NCBI GenBank assembly: GCA_027310425.1
Contig: DAIDAW010000006.1
Span: 1-27,471 of the forward strand
From: a bacterium
GTDB lineage: Bacteria > Patescibacteriota > Minisyncoccia > UBA6257 > Brennerbacteraceae
Length of the DNA: 27,471 bases
Reading direction: 5' to 3'
Position 1 is the stretch's first letter. Each line of letters opens with the position of its first letter. Position numbers and translations under genes: made by a program. The notes below the pieces were generated by a model, which was not told where the DNA came from, did not search any database, and saw nothing but the letters and a program-made list of their open reading frames with translations. This document shows, one piece after another, positions 16,618-23,052 of this stretch.

Positions 16618-17958
16618 ATGAGCGAAACGAACAATAATAAAATAGATAGAATCGTCAGCTTGTGCAAGCGCAGGGGATTCGTGTTTCCCGGCAGCGAAAT
16701 CTACGGCGGGCTTTCCAATTCCTGGGATTACGGTCCGCTGGGCGTGGAGCTCAAAAATAACATCAAAAAACTCTGGTGGCAGATATTCGTGACGTCGCGC
16801 GACGATATGGTTGGCATGGACGGCGCGATTATCATGAATCCCAAGGTGTGGGAGGCGTCAGGGCATGTGGCGACATTCAATGATTTACTCGTCGAATGTT
16901 TGTCGTGCCATCAGCGGTTTGATCGAGGGAAGCTCGAAAACGGGAAATGTTCGAACTGCGGCAAAACGAAATTTACTGAGCCGCGGCAGTTTAATACGTT
17001 GTTTAAAACATATATCGGTACGGTCGAGGATGCGAAATCGACTGCATACCTGCGTCCGGAAACCGCGCAGGCGATATTCGTGAATTTCAAAAATATCCTC
17101 GACACCGCACGCATGACGCTCCCATTTGGCATCGCGCAGCAGGGTAAAGCGTTCCGCAACGAAATCACGCCAGGCAATTTTATTTTCCGCACGCGCGAGT
17201 TCGAACAGATGGAAATTGAATATTTTATTCCGAGACCTGAAAAAGATGTTGACTGGCAACGACAATTCGAGTATTGGATAAACCAGGTGCATCTCTGGCT
17301 CAAGGCAATCGGCGTTGACGCGAAAAAGGTGGATGACTTTGAGGTGCCGGACAGCGAACGCGCGCACTATTCCAAGCGCACGATTGATTTTATGTACGAG
17401 TTTCCGTTCGGCACAAAAGAGCTGTACGGGTTGGCATACCGCACGGATTTCGATTTGAAAAACCATGAACAGTTCTCGGAAAAAAATTTGAAATACAAGG
17501 ATGCGGCAACCGGCGAGGAGTTTTGGCCGCACGTGATCGAGCCGAGTTTCGGCGTTGACCGCACGATGCTTGCGGTTTTGTGTGAAGCATATAGCGATGA
17601 TGGCGATCGCGTGATTTTGAAACTCAAGCCGTATCTTGCGCCCTACCAGGCAGCCGTGTTTCCGTTGTTGGCCAACAAACCGCAGCTGGTTGAAAAAGCC
17701 CGCGCAGTGTATCAAAAACTCAAATTACCAATTACCAATTGCCAATTGCCAATGAATGTCGCCTGGGACGAGCGGGGCAATATCGGCAAACGCTATTATG
17801 CGCAGGACGAAATCGGCACGCCCTGGTGCGTCACGATTGATTTCCAGACATTGGAAGATGACACGGTCACCGTGCGCGACCGCGACAGCGCGAAGCAGGA
17901 ACGCGTCGCGCTCAAAGATGTTCCGGCGTTCATCATGGAGCGGATGATGCCCCGCTAG
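16618..17958 (+). CDS. glyS: Glycine--tRNA ligase, homodimeric class II type
   Basis: A 446-residue alpha2-type glycyl-tRNA synthetase. It begins with IDRIVSLCKRRGFVFPGSEIYGG, then the family landmarks SWDYGPLGVELKNN, a four-cysteine zinc-like cluster (CLSCHQRF and CSNCGKT), RPETAQAIFVNF, GIAQQGKAFRNEITP with the motif 2 Arg, REFEQMEIEYF, and motif 3 EPSFGVDRTMLAVL. The anticodon-binding domain ends with GNIGKRY, QDEIGTPWCVTIDF and TVTVRDRDSAKQ. The four-copy heptamer repeat at 17724-17751 is read in frame as part of an extra loop (KLPITNCQLPMN) within this domain. No Shine-Dalgarno is present; TACAAT (16597-16602) is a possible -10. tRNA-Gly(GCC) is also in this window. Confidence 0.95.
   Translation: MSETNNNKIDRIVSLCKRRGFVFPGSEIYGGLSNSWDYGPLGVELKNNIKKLWWQIFVTSRDDMVGMDGAIIMNPKVWEASGHVATFNDLLVECLSCHQRFDRGKLENGKCSNCGKTKFTEPRQFNTLFKTYIGTVEDAKSTAYLRPETAQAIFVNFKNILDTARMTLPFGIAQQGKAFRNEITPGNFIFRTREFEQMEIEYFIPRPEKDVDWQRQFEYWINQVHLWLKAIGVDAKKVDDFEVPDSERAHYSKRTIDFMYEFPFGTKELYGLAYRTDFDLKNHEQFSEKNLKYKDAATGEEFWPHVIEPSFGVDRTMLAVLCEAYSDDGDRVILKLKPYLAPYQAAVFPLLANKPQLVEKARAVYQKLKLPITNCQLPMNVAWDERGNIGKRYYAQDEIGTPWCVTIDFQTLEDDTVTVRDRDSAKQERVALKDVPAFIMERMMPR
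17724..17751 (+). repeat. Heptamer tandem repeat ATTACCA/ATTGCCA x4 inside glyS
   Basis: Four head-to-tail 7-base units: ATTACCA, ATTACCA, ATTGCCA, ATTGCCA. They lie within the coding sequence of glyS and encode an extra loop between the helix ending VYQKLK and the conserved segment before GNIGKRY. The composition is unlike the GC-rich, CGCG-rich gene around it. Confidence 0.85.
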
Positions 17959-17964
17959 GGGCAT
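17947..17964 (+). terminator. Probable intrinsic terminator overlapping the glyS stop
   Basis: ATGCCCC (17947-17953) and GGGGCAT (17958-17964) form a 7 bp stem with loop GCTA, followed by GTTTCCTTTTTCC. The glyS stop codon TAG is formed by the end of the loop and the first stem base. The T tract is interrupted, so efficiency is uncertain. A new -10 box for metG follows at once. Confidence 0.6.
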
Positions 17965-18006
17965 GTTTCCTTTTTCCCCAATTGCTTTATAATTAACTGT
18001 ACAAAC

Positions 18007-19518
18007 ATGCAGAAATTTTTCATTACTACCGCAATCCCGTATGCAAACGCCGAGCCGCATATCGGGCACCTGCTCGAATTTATCCAGGCGGATGTGGTCG
18101 CGCGCTATCAGAAACTGCAAGGCAAAGATATATTTTTCCTCACCGGCACGGACGAGCACGGCATCAAGATAGCGGAAGCAGCGGAAAAGCAGGGCATTGA
18201 GCCGCAGCGATTCGTTGACGCAATATCCGCGAAGTTTCGCGAGGAAGCTGATGCATTGAATATCGGGTATTCGTATTTTATCCGCACCACGGACAAACAG
18301 AAGCACTGGCCCAACGTAGAAAAAATCTGGCGCGCCATGGTGCAGGAAGGCGATATCTATAAAGGCCACTATACCGGCAAATATTGCGTTGGCTGCGAAA
18401 AATATCTTGTTGCCAACGATCTGGACGAGCAGGGTTTGTGCGTAGTGCACAAAAAACCGCCGGTGCAGATCGACGAAGACAATTATTTTTTCAAACTCTC
18501 GAAATACCAGGATCAAGTGCGCCAGCTTATTGAATCCGGCGGGCTCAAAATTATTCCCGAGTTCCGCAAAGCGGAAGTATTAAGTTTCATCGATCAAGGC
18601 TTGCAGGATGTGAGCTTTTCCCGCTCGAAAGAAAAGCTCGGCTGGGGCATTCCGGTTCCTGACGATCCGTCGCAGGTGATCTACGTCTGGGCAGACGCGC
18701 TGACCAACTATCTGTCTGGCGTCGAGTATGCGAATGCCGGCGCGACATTCCAGCGGTTCTGGCCGCCGGATGTGCAGGTCGTGGGCAAGGATATCTGGCG
18801 GTTCCACGCGCTGTATTGGCCCGCGATGCTTATGTCCGCGCATTTGCCGCTCCCCAAAATTCTGGTGATCCACGGATTCCTTACGAAAGACGGCGAGAAA
18901 ATTTCCAAATCGTTGGGCAATGGCATATCGCCGATCGACATCATGCAGAAATTCCACGTGCACGCAGACTCGTTGCGGTATTTCTTTTTGCGCGAAGCGC
19001 CGCCGTTTTCCGACGGGGATTATACGGACAACAGATTTGTCGAGCGTTACAACGCGGATCTTGCCAACGGCATCGGCAATCTCGTGAGCCGCGTGGCAAA
19101 ACTCGGATCCCTTGCGCCGGAGGGTATAACGCTGGGCGCAAACGACCTGCAGGATGCCATCAGGAAAACCTGGGATGCATACCGCGCCGCAATGGACGGG
19201 TTTTTATTCAATGATGCGTTGGTTGCAATACAACACTTAGTGAGCGCTGCGGATGAATACGTGAATCAACACAAGCCGTGGGAATCGCTTAAAAAAGGCG
19301 ACGAGGCGTCAAAACAAGAATTCGAAAACAAAATCTCGTCTTTGATTTTTGCGCTTGGCAATCTCGGTTGGTTGCTCGCGCCGTTTATGCCATGGCAGAG
19401 CGAGCGGATTCTGGAAATTGCAGGGCTTGCGGGTGAAAATCAAGACAGTTGGCAAGGAAGAAAGGTGAAACTCGAGCCAGCGCCCGCGTTGTTTTCAAGG
19501 ATACAGATTAGCGAATAA
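18007..19518 (+). CDS. metG: Methionine--tRNA ligase
   Basis: A 503-residue class I synthetase. It starts MQKFFITTAIPYANAEPHIGH with the HIGH motif, then FFLTGTDEHGIKIAEAA, a connective zinc-binding knuckle (CVGC and CVVH) at about 124-148, YVWADALTNYLSG, VVGKDIWRFHALYWPAML and the KISKS motif in GEKISKSLGNGI. A helical anticodon-binding domain follows, with NGIGNLVSR and HKPWESLKK. The C-terminal tRNA-binding EMAP-like domain of longer MetRS forms is absent, a normal variant. TATAAT at 17988-17993 predicts a leader of about 7 bases with no Shine-Dalgarno. Downstream lies the hairpin-dense locus. Confidence 0.96.
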   Translation: MQKFFITTAIPYANAEPHIGHLLEFIQADVVARYQKLQGKDIFFLTGTDEHGIKIAEAAEKQGIEPQRFVDAISAKFREEADALNIGYSYFIRTTDKQKHWPNVEKIWRAMVQEGDIYKGHYTGKYCVGCEKYLVANDLDEQGLCVVHKKPPVQIDEDNYFFKLSKYQDQVRQLIESGGLKIIPEFRKAEVLSFIDQGLQDVSFSRSKEKLGWGIPVPDDPSQVIYVWADALTNYLSGVEYANAGATFQRFWPPDVQVVGKDIWRFHALYWPAMLMSAHLPLPKILVIHGFLTKDGEKISKSLGNGISPIDIMQKFHVHADSLRYFFLREAPPFSDGDYTDNRFVERYNADLANGIGNLVSRVAKLGSLAPEGITLGANDLQDAIRKTWDAYRAAMDGFLFNDALVAIQHLVSAADEYVNQHKPWESLKKGDEASKQEFENKISSLIFALGNLGWLLAPFMPWQSERILEIAGLAGENQDSWQGRKVKLEPAPALFSRIQISE

Positions 19519-19645
19519 CGAATCGATACGAAGATACGAGGAACTGTTTCAGTTGTTGCTGTTTTCCATATGAGGTTTCGGATATTCGAAGATCCAAACA
19601 GTAGAACCGAAACCAATGCGACAGGGAGTAGCGAACATAACGAAC

Positions 19646-19674
19646 TTGATTTTTCGAGTATTTTGTGGTATAAT
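19646..19674 (+). promoter_or_regulatory. Strong promoter of the hairpin-dense locus
   Basis: TTGATT (19646-19651), exactly 17 bases, then TATAAT (19669-19674) preceded by TGG, an extended -10. The predicted start is near 19681. Unlike neighbouring genes, the first start codon is about 100 bases downstream. The first transcribed bases form an 8 bp hairpin (AGGTTCAG, 19686-19693, with CTGAACCT, 19709-19716). Confidence 0.82.
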
Positions 19675-19770
19675 ATAAATATCGAAGGTTCAGAGAGATC
19701 TTTGACAACTGAACCTCTAAACCAGCAACCCGGCGCCTTACTCATCCGCGCGCTGGGCCAAGAAATAAGA

Positions 19771-19777
19771 AAGGAGG
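19771..19777 (+). promoter_or_regulatory. Consensus Shine-Dalgarno AAGGAGG
   Basis: A perfect AAGGAGG lies 5 bases before the ATG at 19783. It fixes the start of the 164-residue ORF and is the only ribosome binding site in the window that combines full consensus with good spacing. Confidence 0.85.
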
Positions 19778-19782
19778 ATGAG

Positions 19783-20277
19783 ATGTTTTACGGAATTCAT
19801 AAATGCGGACGCCGATTGTTGATCGGCGTCAGACATGAGGACGAGGTCCTCATGTCTTATTGGATCTCGTTGTGGACAAAGTATTGTCCACAATGTGATC
19901 ACATTCTGGTAGGAGAAGATCTTACCAGAATCTACGAGGGGGTTGAAGTGCTTTCTTTTTCAGGGAGTGACCCTGAAAATCAAGCACTTGACGGTTACAT
20001 CACTGATGTAACCATGAAAATAGACGGGGAAACGTACGTTTTCCTCGTCGAGGCAAGTAGTTGGGGGCCAAAATCGGCTAAAAATTGGGTCTCGAAGCCC
20101 ATATCGACAGGGGATATAATCCCCAACCCGCATATATGCGGGTCCCGCTACTGGAACCATCATTGCTGGTTCCAGTTGCCAGAGTTTAGGGGGCTTGAAG
20201 AGCTCGTTGGGGTTATCCGCGCGAATGCGGCTGAGATTGCACGCCGCGCCGCGGATAAACAATATTACGCTGGTTAA
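19783..20277 (+). CDS. Protein of unknown function encoded by a hairpin-dense mRNA
   Basis: I do not recognise this 164-residue protein. It starts MFYGIHKCGRRLLIGVRHED and contains a possible metal pair (KYCPQCDHIL), a strand-like central part (DGYITDVTMKIDGETYVFLVE), a Trp/His/Cys-rich segment (ICGSRYWNHHCWFQL) and a C-terminal helix (LVGVIRANAAEIARRAADKQ). No membrane segment or signal peptide is seen. The AAGGAGG site and the uninterrupted frame support translation; a stop-free run this long is improbable by chance (about 0.04% for 164 codons by my estimate). The coding sequence is almost tiled by perfect 8-11 bp hairpins, and the stop codon lies in the loop of one (20267-20285). Codon use is less GC-rich and less CGCG-rich than neighbouring genes, suggesting transfer or a special constraint. 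Confidence 0.7.
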   Translation: MFYGIHKCGRRLLIGVRHEDEVLMSYWISLWTKYCPQCDHILVGEDLTRIYEGVEVLSFSGSDPENQALDGYITDVTMKIDGETYVFLVEASSWGPKSAKNWVSKPISTGDIIPNPHICGSRYWNHHCWFQLPEFRGLEELVGVIRANAAEIARRAADKQYYAG

Positions 20278-20670
20278 TCCAGCGTCGCGGGGAATAGCCG
20301 CGTTAAAAAGTTTGGCGAAAACCACTTCCATTTGGAAGAACGCAACGCCTGAACCAGAATCGCTTTCTGGTTTAAATAATGAAAGCTCAATGGTTTATGG
20401 ATATCGGGTCGTGCCGATTCCAGAGCTTTCCGTAAGCTCATGCCCGCGCCAAAAGCGTGGAGCCAGGGTAAAGGACTGGCGCTACAGAGTTGAGAGTATA
20501 TTATCGCCGTGGCACGGTTCGCGCTATGAACCGACGCAACAAGGCGACACGGCTGGTTGGCAACCAGTCTCCGGCCTCGCTTCGGGCTAAAGATGAGGGA
20601 TAACGCTATTCCCGACATCAAATCAAGAAGCATCTCTCAGGAGGGAGAGAAAAAGCTCTTTCAATCATTA
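20278..20670 (+). ncRNA. Hairpin-rich untranslated 3' part of the same transcript (candidate structured RNA)
   Basis: These 390 bases after the ORF contain no convincing gene. Hairpins continue: 20325-20338 (CTTCCA/TGGAAG) nested in GGCG/CGCC (20314-20349), 20352-20372 (AACCAGAA/TTCTGGTT, 8 bp), 20381-20430 (GAAAGCTC/GAGCTTTC, with ATCGG/CCGAT inside), 20462-20480 (GCCAG/CTGGC), 20516-20532 (GGTTC/GAACC), 20553-20567 (CTGGTT/AACCAG) and 20634-20649 (CTCTC/GAGAG with AGGAGG in the loop). A 66-codon frame (20391-20590) has no ribosome binding site and is probably spurious. The segment ends in the strong terminator at 20671, so it is transcribed with the ORF. It matches no RNA family I can name. 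Confidence 0.5.
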
Positions 20671-20700
20671 AGAACCGTCACATCGTGACGGTTCTTTTTT
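20671..20700 (+). terminator. Strong intrinsic terminator of the hairpin-dense transcript
   Basis: An 11 bp perfect stem (AGAACCGTCAC, 20671-20681, with its complement at 20685-20695), loop ATC, followed by TTTTTTG. It closes a transcript of about 1.0 kb that begins near 19681. Confidence 0.92.
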
Positions 20701-21041
20701 GTTTTTAGGAAATGGCAATATTGGCCAGGCCTCCGCTGCTGGGCTTGATGCAGCGTGACAAGACCGAAGCTCTGCGCTATAGAGCCGAGCCGCCGAAAGG
20801 CGTACCGCACTCCTGAATGACCGGATAGGCATGGAGTGGTAAGCGCAGACGTGGAACCCGCGTATCCTGTTGACGGGTATCGTGGGTACGGAATCATAGA
20901 TGTCAACGCCAGTCGGTGTGGTGCTGAATCAAGAGTCCAGCGATGGACCAAGTATCGCCACGCTAGAAAGCTCACGCCCCCGGACAGGCGTGCTGGCAGG
21001 CGCACAGGAGGATTCCGGATACAGTGCGCCACGAAAAACAG
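20701..21041 (+). ncRNA. Candidate structured non-coding RNA of unknown family
   Basis: A gene-free stretch of about 340 bases between two intrinsic terminators. It can form CGCTG/CAGCG (20734-20754), AGCTCT/AGAGC-type (20768-20784), CGCC-GAAA-GGCG with a GNRA tetraloop (20791-20802), CACTCC/GGAGTG (20808-20838), ACCCG/CGGGT (20856-20878), GTGGTG/CGCCAC by one wobble pair (about 20918-20961) enclosing GTCC/GGAC, CACGCC/GGCGTG (20973-20992) and GGCGCAC/GTGCGCC (20999-21030). GTTGAC (20869) and GTCAAC (20902) could add a long-range pairing. It lacks the core motifs I know for RNase P RNA, tmRNA, SRP RNA and 6S RNA. No clear promoter was found at its 5' end, so it may be made by readthrough of the terminator at 20671. 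The minus-strand open frame over it has no start signals or protein character. Confidence 0.45.
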
Positions 21042-21068
21042 AACAGAGCATCTCATTGCTCTGTTTTT
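21042..21068 (+). terminator. Intrinsic terminator ending the structured-RNA segment
   Basis: A 9 bp stem (AACAGAGCA, 21042-21050, with TGCTCTGTT, 21057-21065), loop TCTCAT, followed by TTTG. It lies just before the tatD -10 box and does not follow any protein-coding gene, which supports a transcribed RNA upstream of it. Confidence 0.85.
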
Positions 21069-21072
21069 GTTT

Positions 21073-21081
21073 TGGTATACT
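21073..21081 (+). promoter_or_regulatory. Extended -10 element (TGGTATACT) of tatD
   Basis: TGG followed by TATACT puts the predicted start near 21088, one base before the tatD ATG (21089). This predicts a leaderless mRNA. No good -35 box is visible; that position falls in the terminator hairpin. Confidence 0.62.
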
Positions 21082-21088
21082 ATGTTTC

Positions 21089-21937
21089 ATGGCACAGTTG
21101 TTCGATACCCATTGTCATTTTCCGCAGGCGCGGTATAAAAAGCCGGTTGACGTTCTGCTTGCGGATGCGCGCGTCGCCGGCGTTTCGCTTTTTTTGGATA
21201 TCGGCACGTCGCTCAAGGACAACAAGCGCGCGATTGAAATGGCGGAATTATATCCGGATGTGTACGCGAGCGTGGGGATTTATCCGCACGACGATCGGAA
21301 TTACTCGGCTGAAGCGTTGGAACAAAAGCTCGAGGATTTTTTGAAGCAATCGGAAAAAATCAAAGCAATCGGGGAGTGCGGCATTGACTCTCCTTCGCCT
21401 CGCCAAGGCGGGGCTTCGGATGAGCGAGACACTTCGAATTATGGCAGGACAATTGAGCAACAAATAGAGTTATTGGATATGCAGATGCGCTTGGCGATCA
21501 GACATAACATGCCGATCGTGGTCCATAACCGCGGCGGCGAAGACGCGATACTCATATTGCTTGAAAAATATGTGTCCCAGGGTTTGCGCGGGGTCATGCA
21601 TTGCTTTACCCAGAAGTGGGAATACGCACAAAAGATTTTGGAGTACGGGTTCTATCTTGCGTTCGGAGGGATTATCACGTACCCGTCAGGCGAGAATGTT
21701 TTGGAAACCGTGCAGAAGGCGCCTTTGGACAGGATTCTCATTGAGACCGATGCGCCATGGCTTGTGCCAGAACCAATGCGTTCGCAAGACAGGAATATGC
21801 CGAATGAGCCGCGATATATCGTGATCATTGCGCAAAAAATTGCCCAGACGCGCGGAATCGGCTATGATGAGATAGCGCGTATCACGTATGAAAACGGAAA
21901 ACGACTATTTACAATCGGTGAGCGCCGCGATTCGTAA
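21089..21937 (+). CDS. tatD: TatD family metal-dependent hydrolase/DNase
   Basis: A 282-residue TIM-barrel hydrolase of the TatD group (3'-5' DNase or related metal-dependent hydrolase). It begins MAQLFDTHCHFP with the HxH metal motif, then VGIYPHD, AIGECGID with the metal Glu, PIVVHNR and GVMHCFTQ with metal His residues, and RILIETDAPWLVPEP with the catalytic Asp. The segment after GECGID, normally a short loop, is replaced by SPSPRQGGASDERDTSNYG, encoded by a palindromic insertion (21388-21437). The ATG at 21089 is supported by the start of the HxH strand and the adjacent -10 box; a longer open frame upstream runs through the structured-RNA segment and is not credible. Its 3' end overlaps the next gene by 50 bases. 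Confidence 0.92.
   Translation: MAQLFDTHCHFPQARYKKPVDVLLADARVAGVSLFLDIGTSLKDNKRAIEMAELYPDVYASVGIYPHDDRNYSAEALEQKLEDFLKQSEKIKAIGECGIDSPSPRQGGASDERDTSNYGRTIEQQIELLDMQMRLAIRHNMPIVVHNRGGEDAILILLEKYVSQGLRGVMHCFTQKWEYAQKILEYGFYLAFGGIITYPSGENVLETVQKAPLDRILIETDAPWLVPEPMRSQDRNMPNEPRYIVIIAQKIAQTRGIGYDEIARITYENGKRLFTIGERRDS
21388..21437 (+). repeat. REP-like palindromic insertion inside tatD
   Basis: The core GCCTCGCC-AA-GGCGGGGC (21399-21416) is a GC-rich hairpin with one G-T pair. Around it are CTTCG-type blocks (CTCCTTCG, GGCTTCGGATG, GAGACACTTCG). It sits exactly where TatD proteins have a variable loop and is read in frame. It looks like a short interspersed palindromic element. No second copy is present in this window. 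Confidence 0.6.
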
Positions 21938-22892
21938 GGCGGATAACATCATCATTGTCGGGCACAAAGGGCCTGATTTCGATTCCGCAGGATCGTGTTT
22001 CGGCCTTTCCTTCATGCTGGAACAGATGGGCAAACAAACTTTGGTTGTCGCGGGCGATCTTCCTGCCAAGATGAGGCACGCGTTCGGAGTCGTGTCCGTG
22101 CCGGCTCAGGACAAAAGCATTGAATCGTTTGCATGCGACCTTGCCATTTTTCTGGATTACGGCGCGGTGCGGATGCTTCCCCAAGATGCTCTCGAGAAAA
22201 TCCAGAAGCACAATCCAGTATTCATCACGATCGACCACCACCGCAGAGAAGACCAATTCGGCGACATCGTATGGCTTGATGATGCGAAATCGTCGACCGC
22301 GGAAATGCTCGTTGATCTGCTGGTATATATGCGTTCTCCTGTCAGCCCGGAGGCGGGATACTGTTTTTTGCTTGGCATTCTTTCCGATACCGGCGAATTC
22401 GTGTACTATCTCCATTCCGAGCGGCTCATGCCTAAAATCCAGAAATTGAACGTTGCAGGGCGCGCATTTTCCCTTGCGTTCAAAACCGTGCGCTCATGGG
22501 ACACCCTTGAGCAATTCCTGCTGTTTGGCAAGATGTCCGCGCGCTTGAAAGTTGACGAGGATATCGGATTCGCGTACGTGGTGGTGCGCGCAAGCGGCGA
22601 ACTCTCCGGTTTGCGTTCGTTTCTTGCGAACCAGATGCTTTTTATCGACAACTTGAAATGCATCCTAGTTTTGCAGAAAGTTGCGGGCGGCAAAGGATAT
22701 CGCGGCAGCCTGCGGAGCTCCGCGCTCGAAAGTTCGATCAATGTGGCCGATATCGCAAGCCATTTTATCGGCGGCGGACACGAGAATGCCGCGGCATTTA
22801 ATTCTCGCCTCTCGAGTGTTAAAATTATCAAGACCATACGGCAGCTTATCCGCGAACAAGAAAAGCAGGCGGGCGATAACAGGCCCGGATAA
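21888..22892 (+). CDS. DHH/DHHA1 family phosphoesterase (NrnA-like)
   Basis: A 334-residue phosphoesterase of the NrnA/RecJ-like superfamily, whose members degrade short RNA oligonucleotides, pAp or cyclic dinucleotides using Mn. The DHH domain has IIIVGHKGPDFDSAGS at about 21-36, a metal Asp in LAIFLDYGA, and the name motif in ITIDHHRRED, followed by GILSDTGEF. The DHHA1 domain has GFAYVVV and the nucleotide-binding IGGGHENAAAF. The ATG at 21888 lies 50 bases inside tatD; it gives the usual 20 residues before the first strand. A GTG at 21918 is an alternative. The arrangement suggests translational coupling with tatD. Exact substrate cannot be told from sequence. Confidence 0.88.
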   Translation: MKTENDYLQSVSAAIRKADNIIIVGHKGPDFDSAGSCFGLSFMLEQMGKQTLVVAGDLPAKMRHAFGVVSVPAQDKSIESFACDLAIFLDYGAVRMLPQDALEKIQKHNPVFITIDHHRREDQFGDIVWLDDAKSSTAEMLVDLLVYMRSPVSPEAGYCFLLGILSDTGEFVYYLHSERLMPKIQKLNVAGRAFSLAFKTVRSWDTLEQFLLFGKMSARLKVDEDIGFAYVVVRASGELSGLRSFLANQMLFIDNLKCILVLQKVAGGKGYRGSLRSSALESSINVADIASHFIGGGHENAAAFNSRLSSVKIIKTIRQLIREQEKQAGDNRPG

Positions 22893-23052
22893 CAAAGCTG
22901 CGCTCTCGCTGATGTATGCATTTTGCGCCAGATAATCCTGGGCACTAGGTTTCATCGGATTGTGCAGCGCCAGTCAAGAGCGTTCTCGGTTAATCGCAGC
23001 TGTCCTGTCGATATGCGCATGCAATGAGCATCCGGTTAGCCGATTTATTCTT
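22893..23052. other. Intergenic gap between the phosphoesterase gene and leuS
   Basis: 160 bases without a supportable gene. A small CCAG-ataatc-CTGG hairpin and an ATGCGCAT palindrome are visible. There is no T-box signature, no consensus promoter and no ribosome binding site before the leuS ATG. I see nothing that clearly regulates leuS. Confidence 0.5.

Larger units (their letters stand above)
19686..20302 (+). repeat. Array of closely spaced perfect hairpins of unrelated sequence, 5' part
   Basis: Stems read directly: 19686-19716 (8 bp), 19808-19830 (9 bp, loop 5), 19831-19857 (11 bp, loop 5), 19870-19893 (10 bp, loop 4), 19903-19931 (9 bp, loop 11), 19946-19989 (8 bp plus inner 9 bp), 19993-20013 (9 bp, loop 3), 20023-20049 (imperfect), 20110-20124 (6 bp), 20126-20143 (8 bp), 20150-20176 (10 bp, loop 7), 20213-20258 (9 bp plus inner 5 bp), 20267-20285 (7 bp) and 20286-20302 (5 bp). 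Neither the stems nor the loops share a sequence, so this is not an ordinary repeat family. The pattern suggests selection for a folded RNA or for cruciform-forming DNA. Confidence 0.85.

Noticed and set aside
20195..20590. Second plus-strand frame overlapping the end of the 164-residue ORF
   Set aside because: No Shine-Dalgarno at any of its ATGs, no recognisable protein character, and it lies over the same hairpins. A 66-codon version from 20391 cannot be excluded but has no support.
19686..20670. CRISPR array or integron attC array
   Set aside because: The palindromes have regular spacing in places, but neither stems nor loops share sequence, there are no direct repeats with spacers, and no cas or integrase gene is nearby.
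20701..21041. RNase P RNA or tmRNA
   Set aside because: The conserved P4 strands (GGAAAGTCC-type and ACAGAA-GGCTTA-type) and the tRNA-like ends of tmRNA are absent.
20661..21056. Minus-strand open frame of 131 codons across the structured-RNA segment
   Set aside because: It runs antisense over two terminators, has no ribosome binding site or promoter, and its low-complexity Arg/Ser/Pro composition fits a chance frame over a GC-rich folded RNA.
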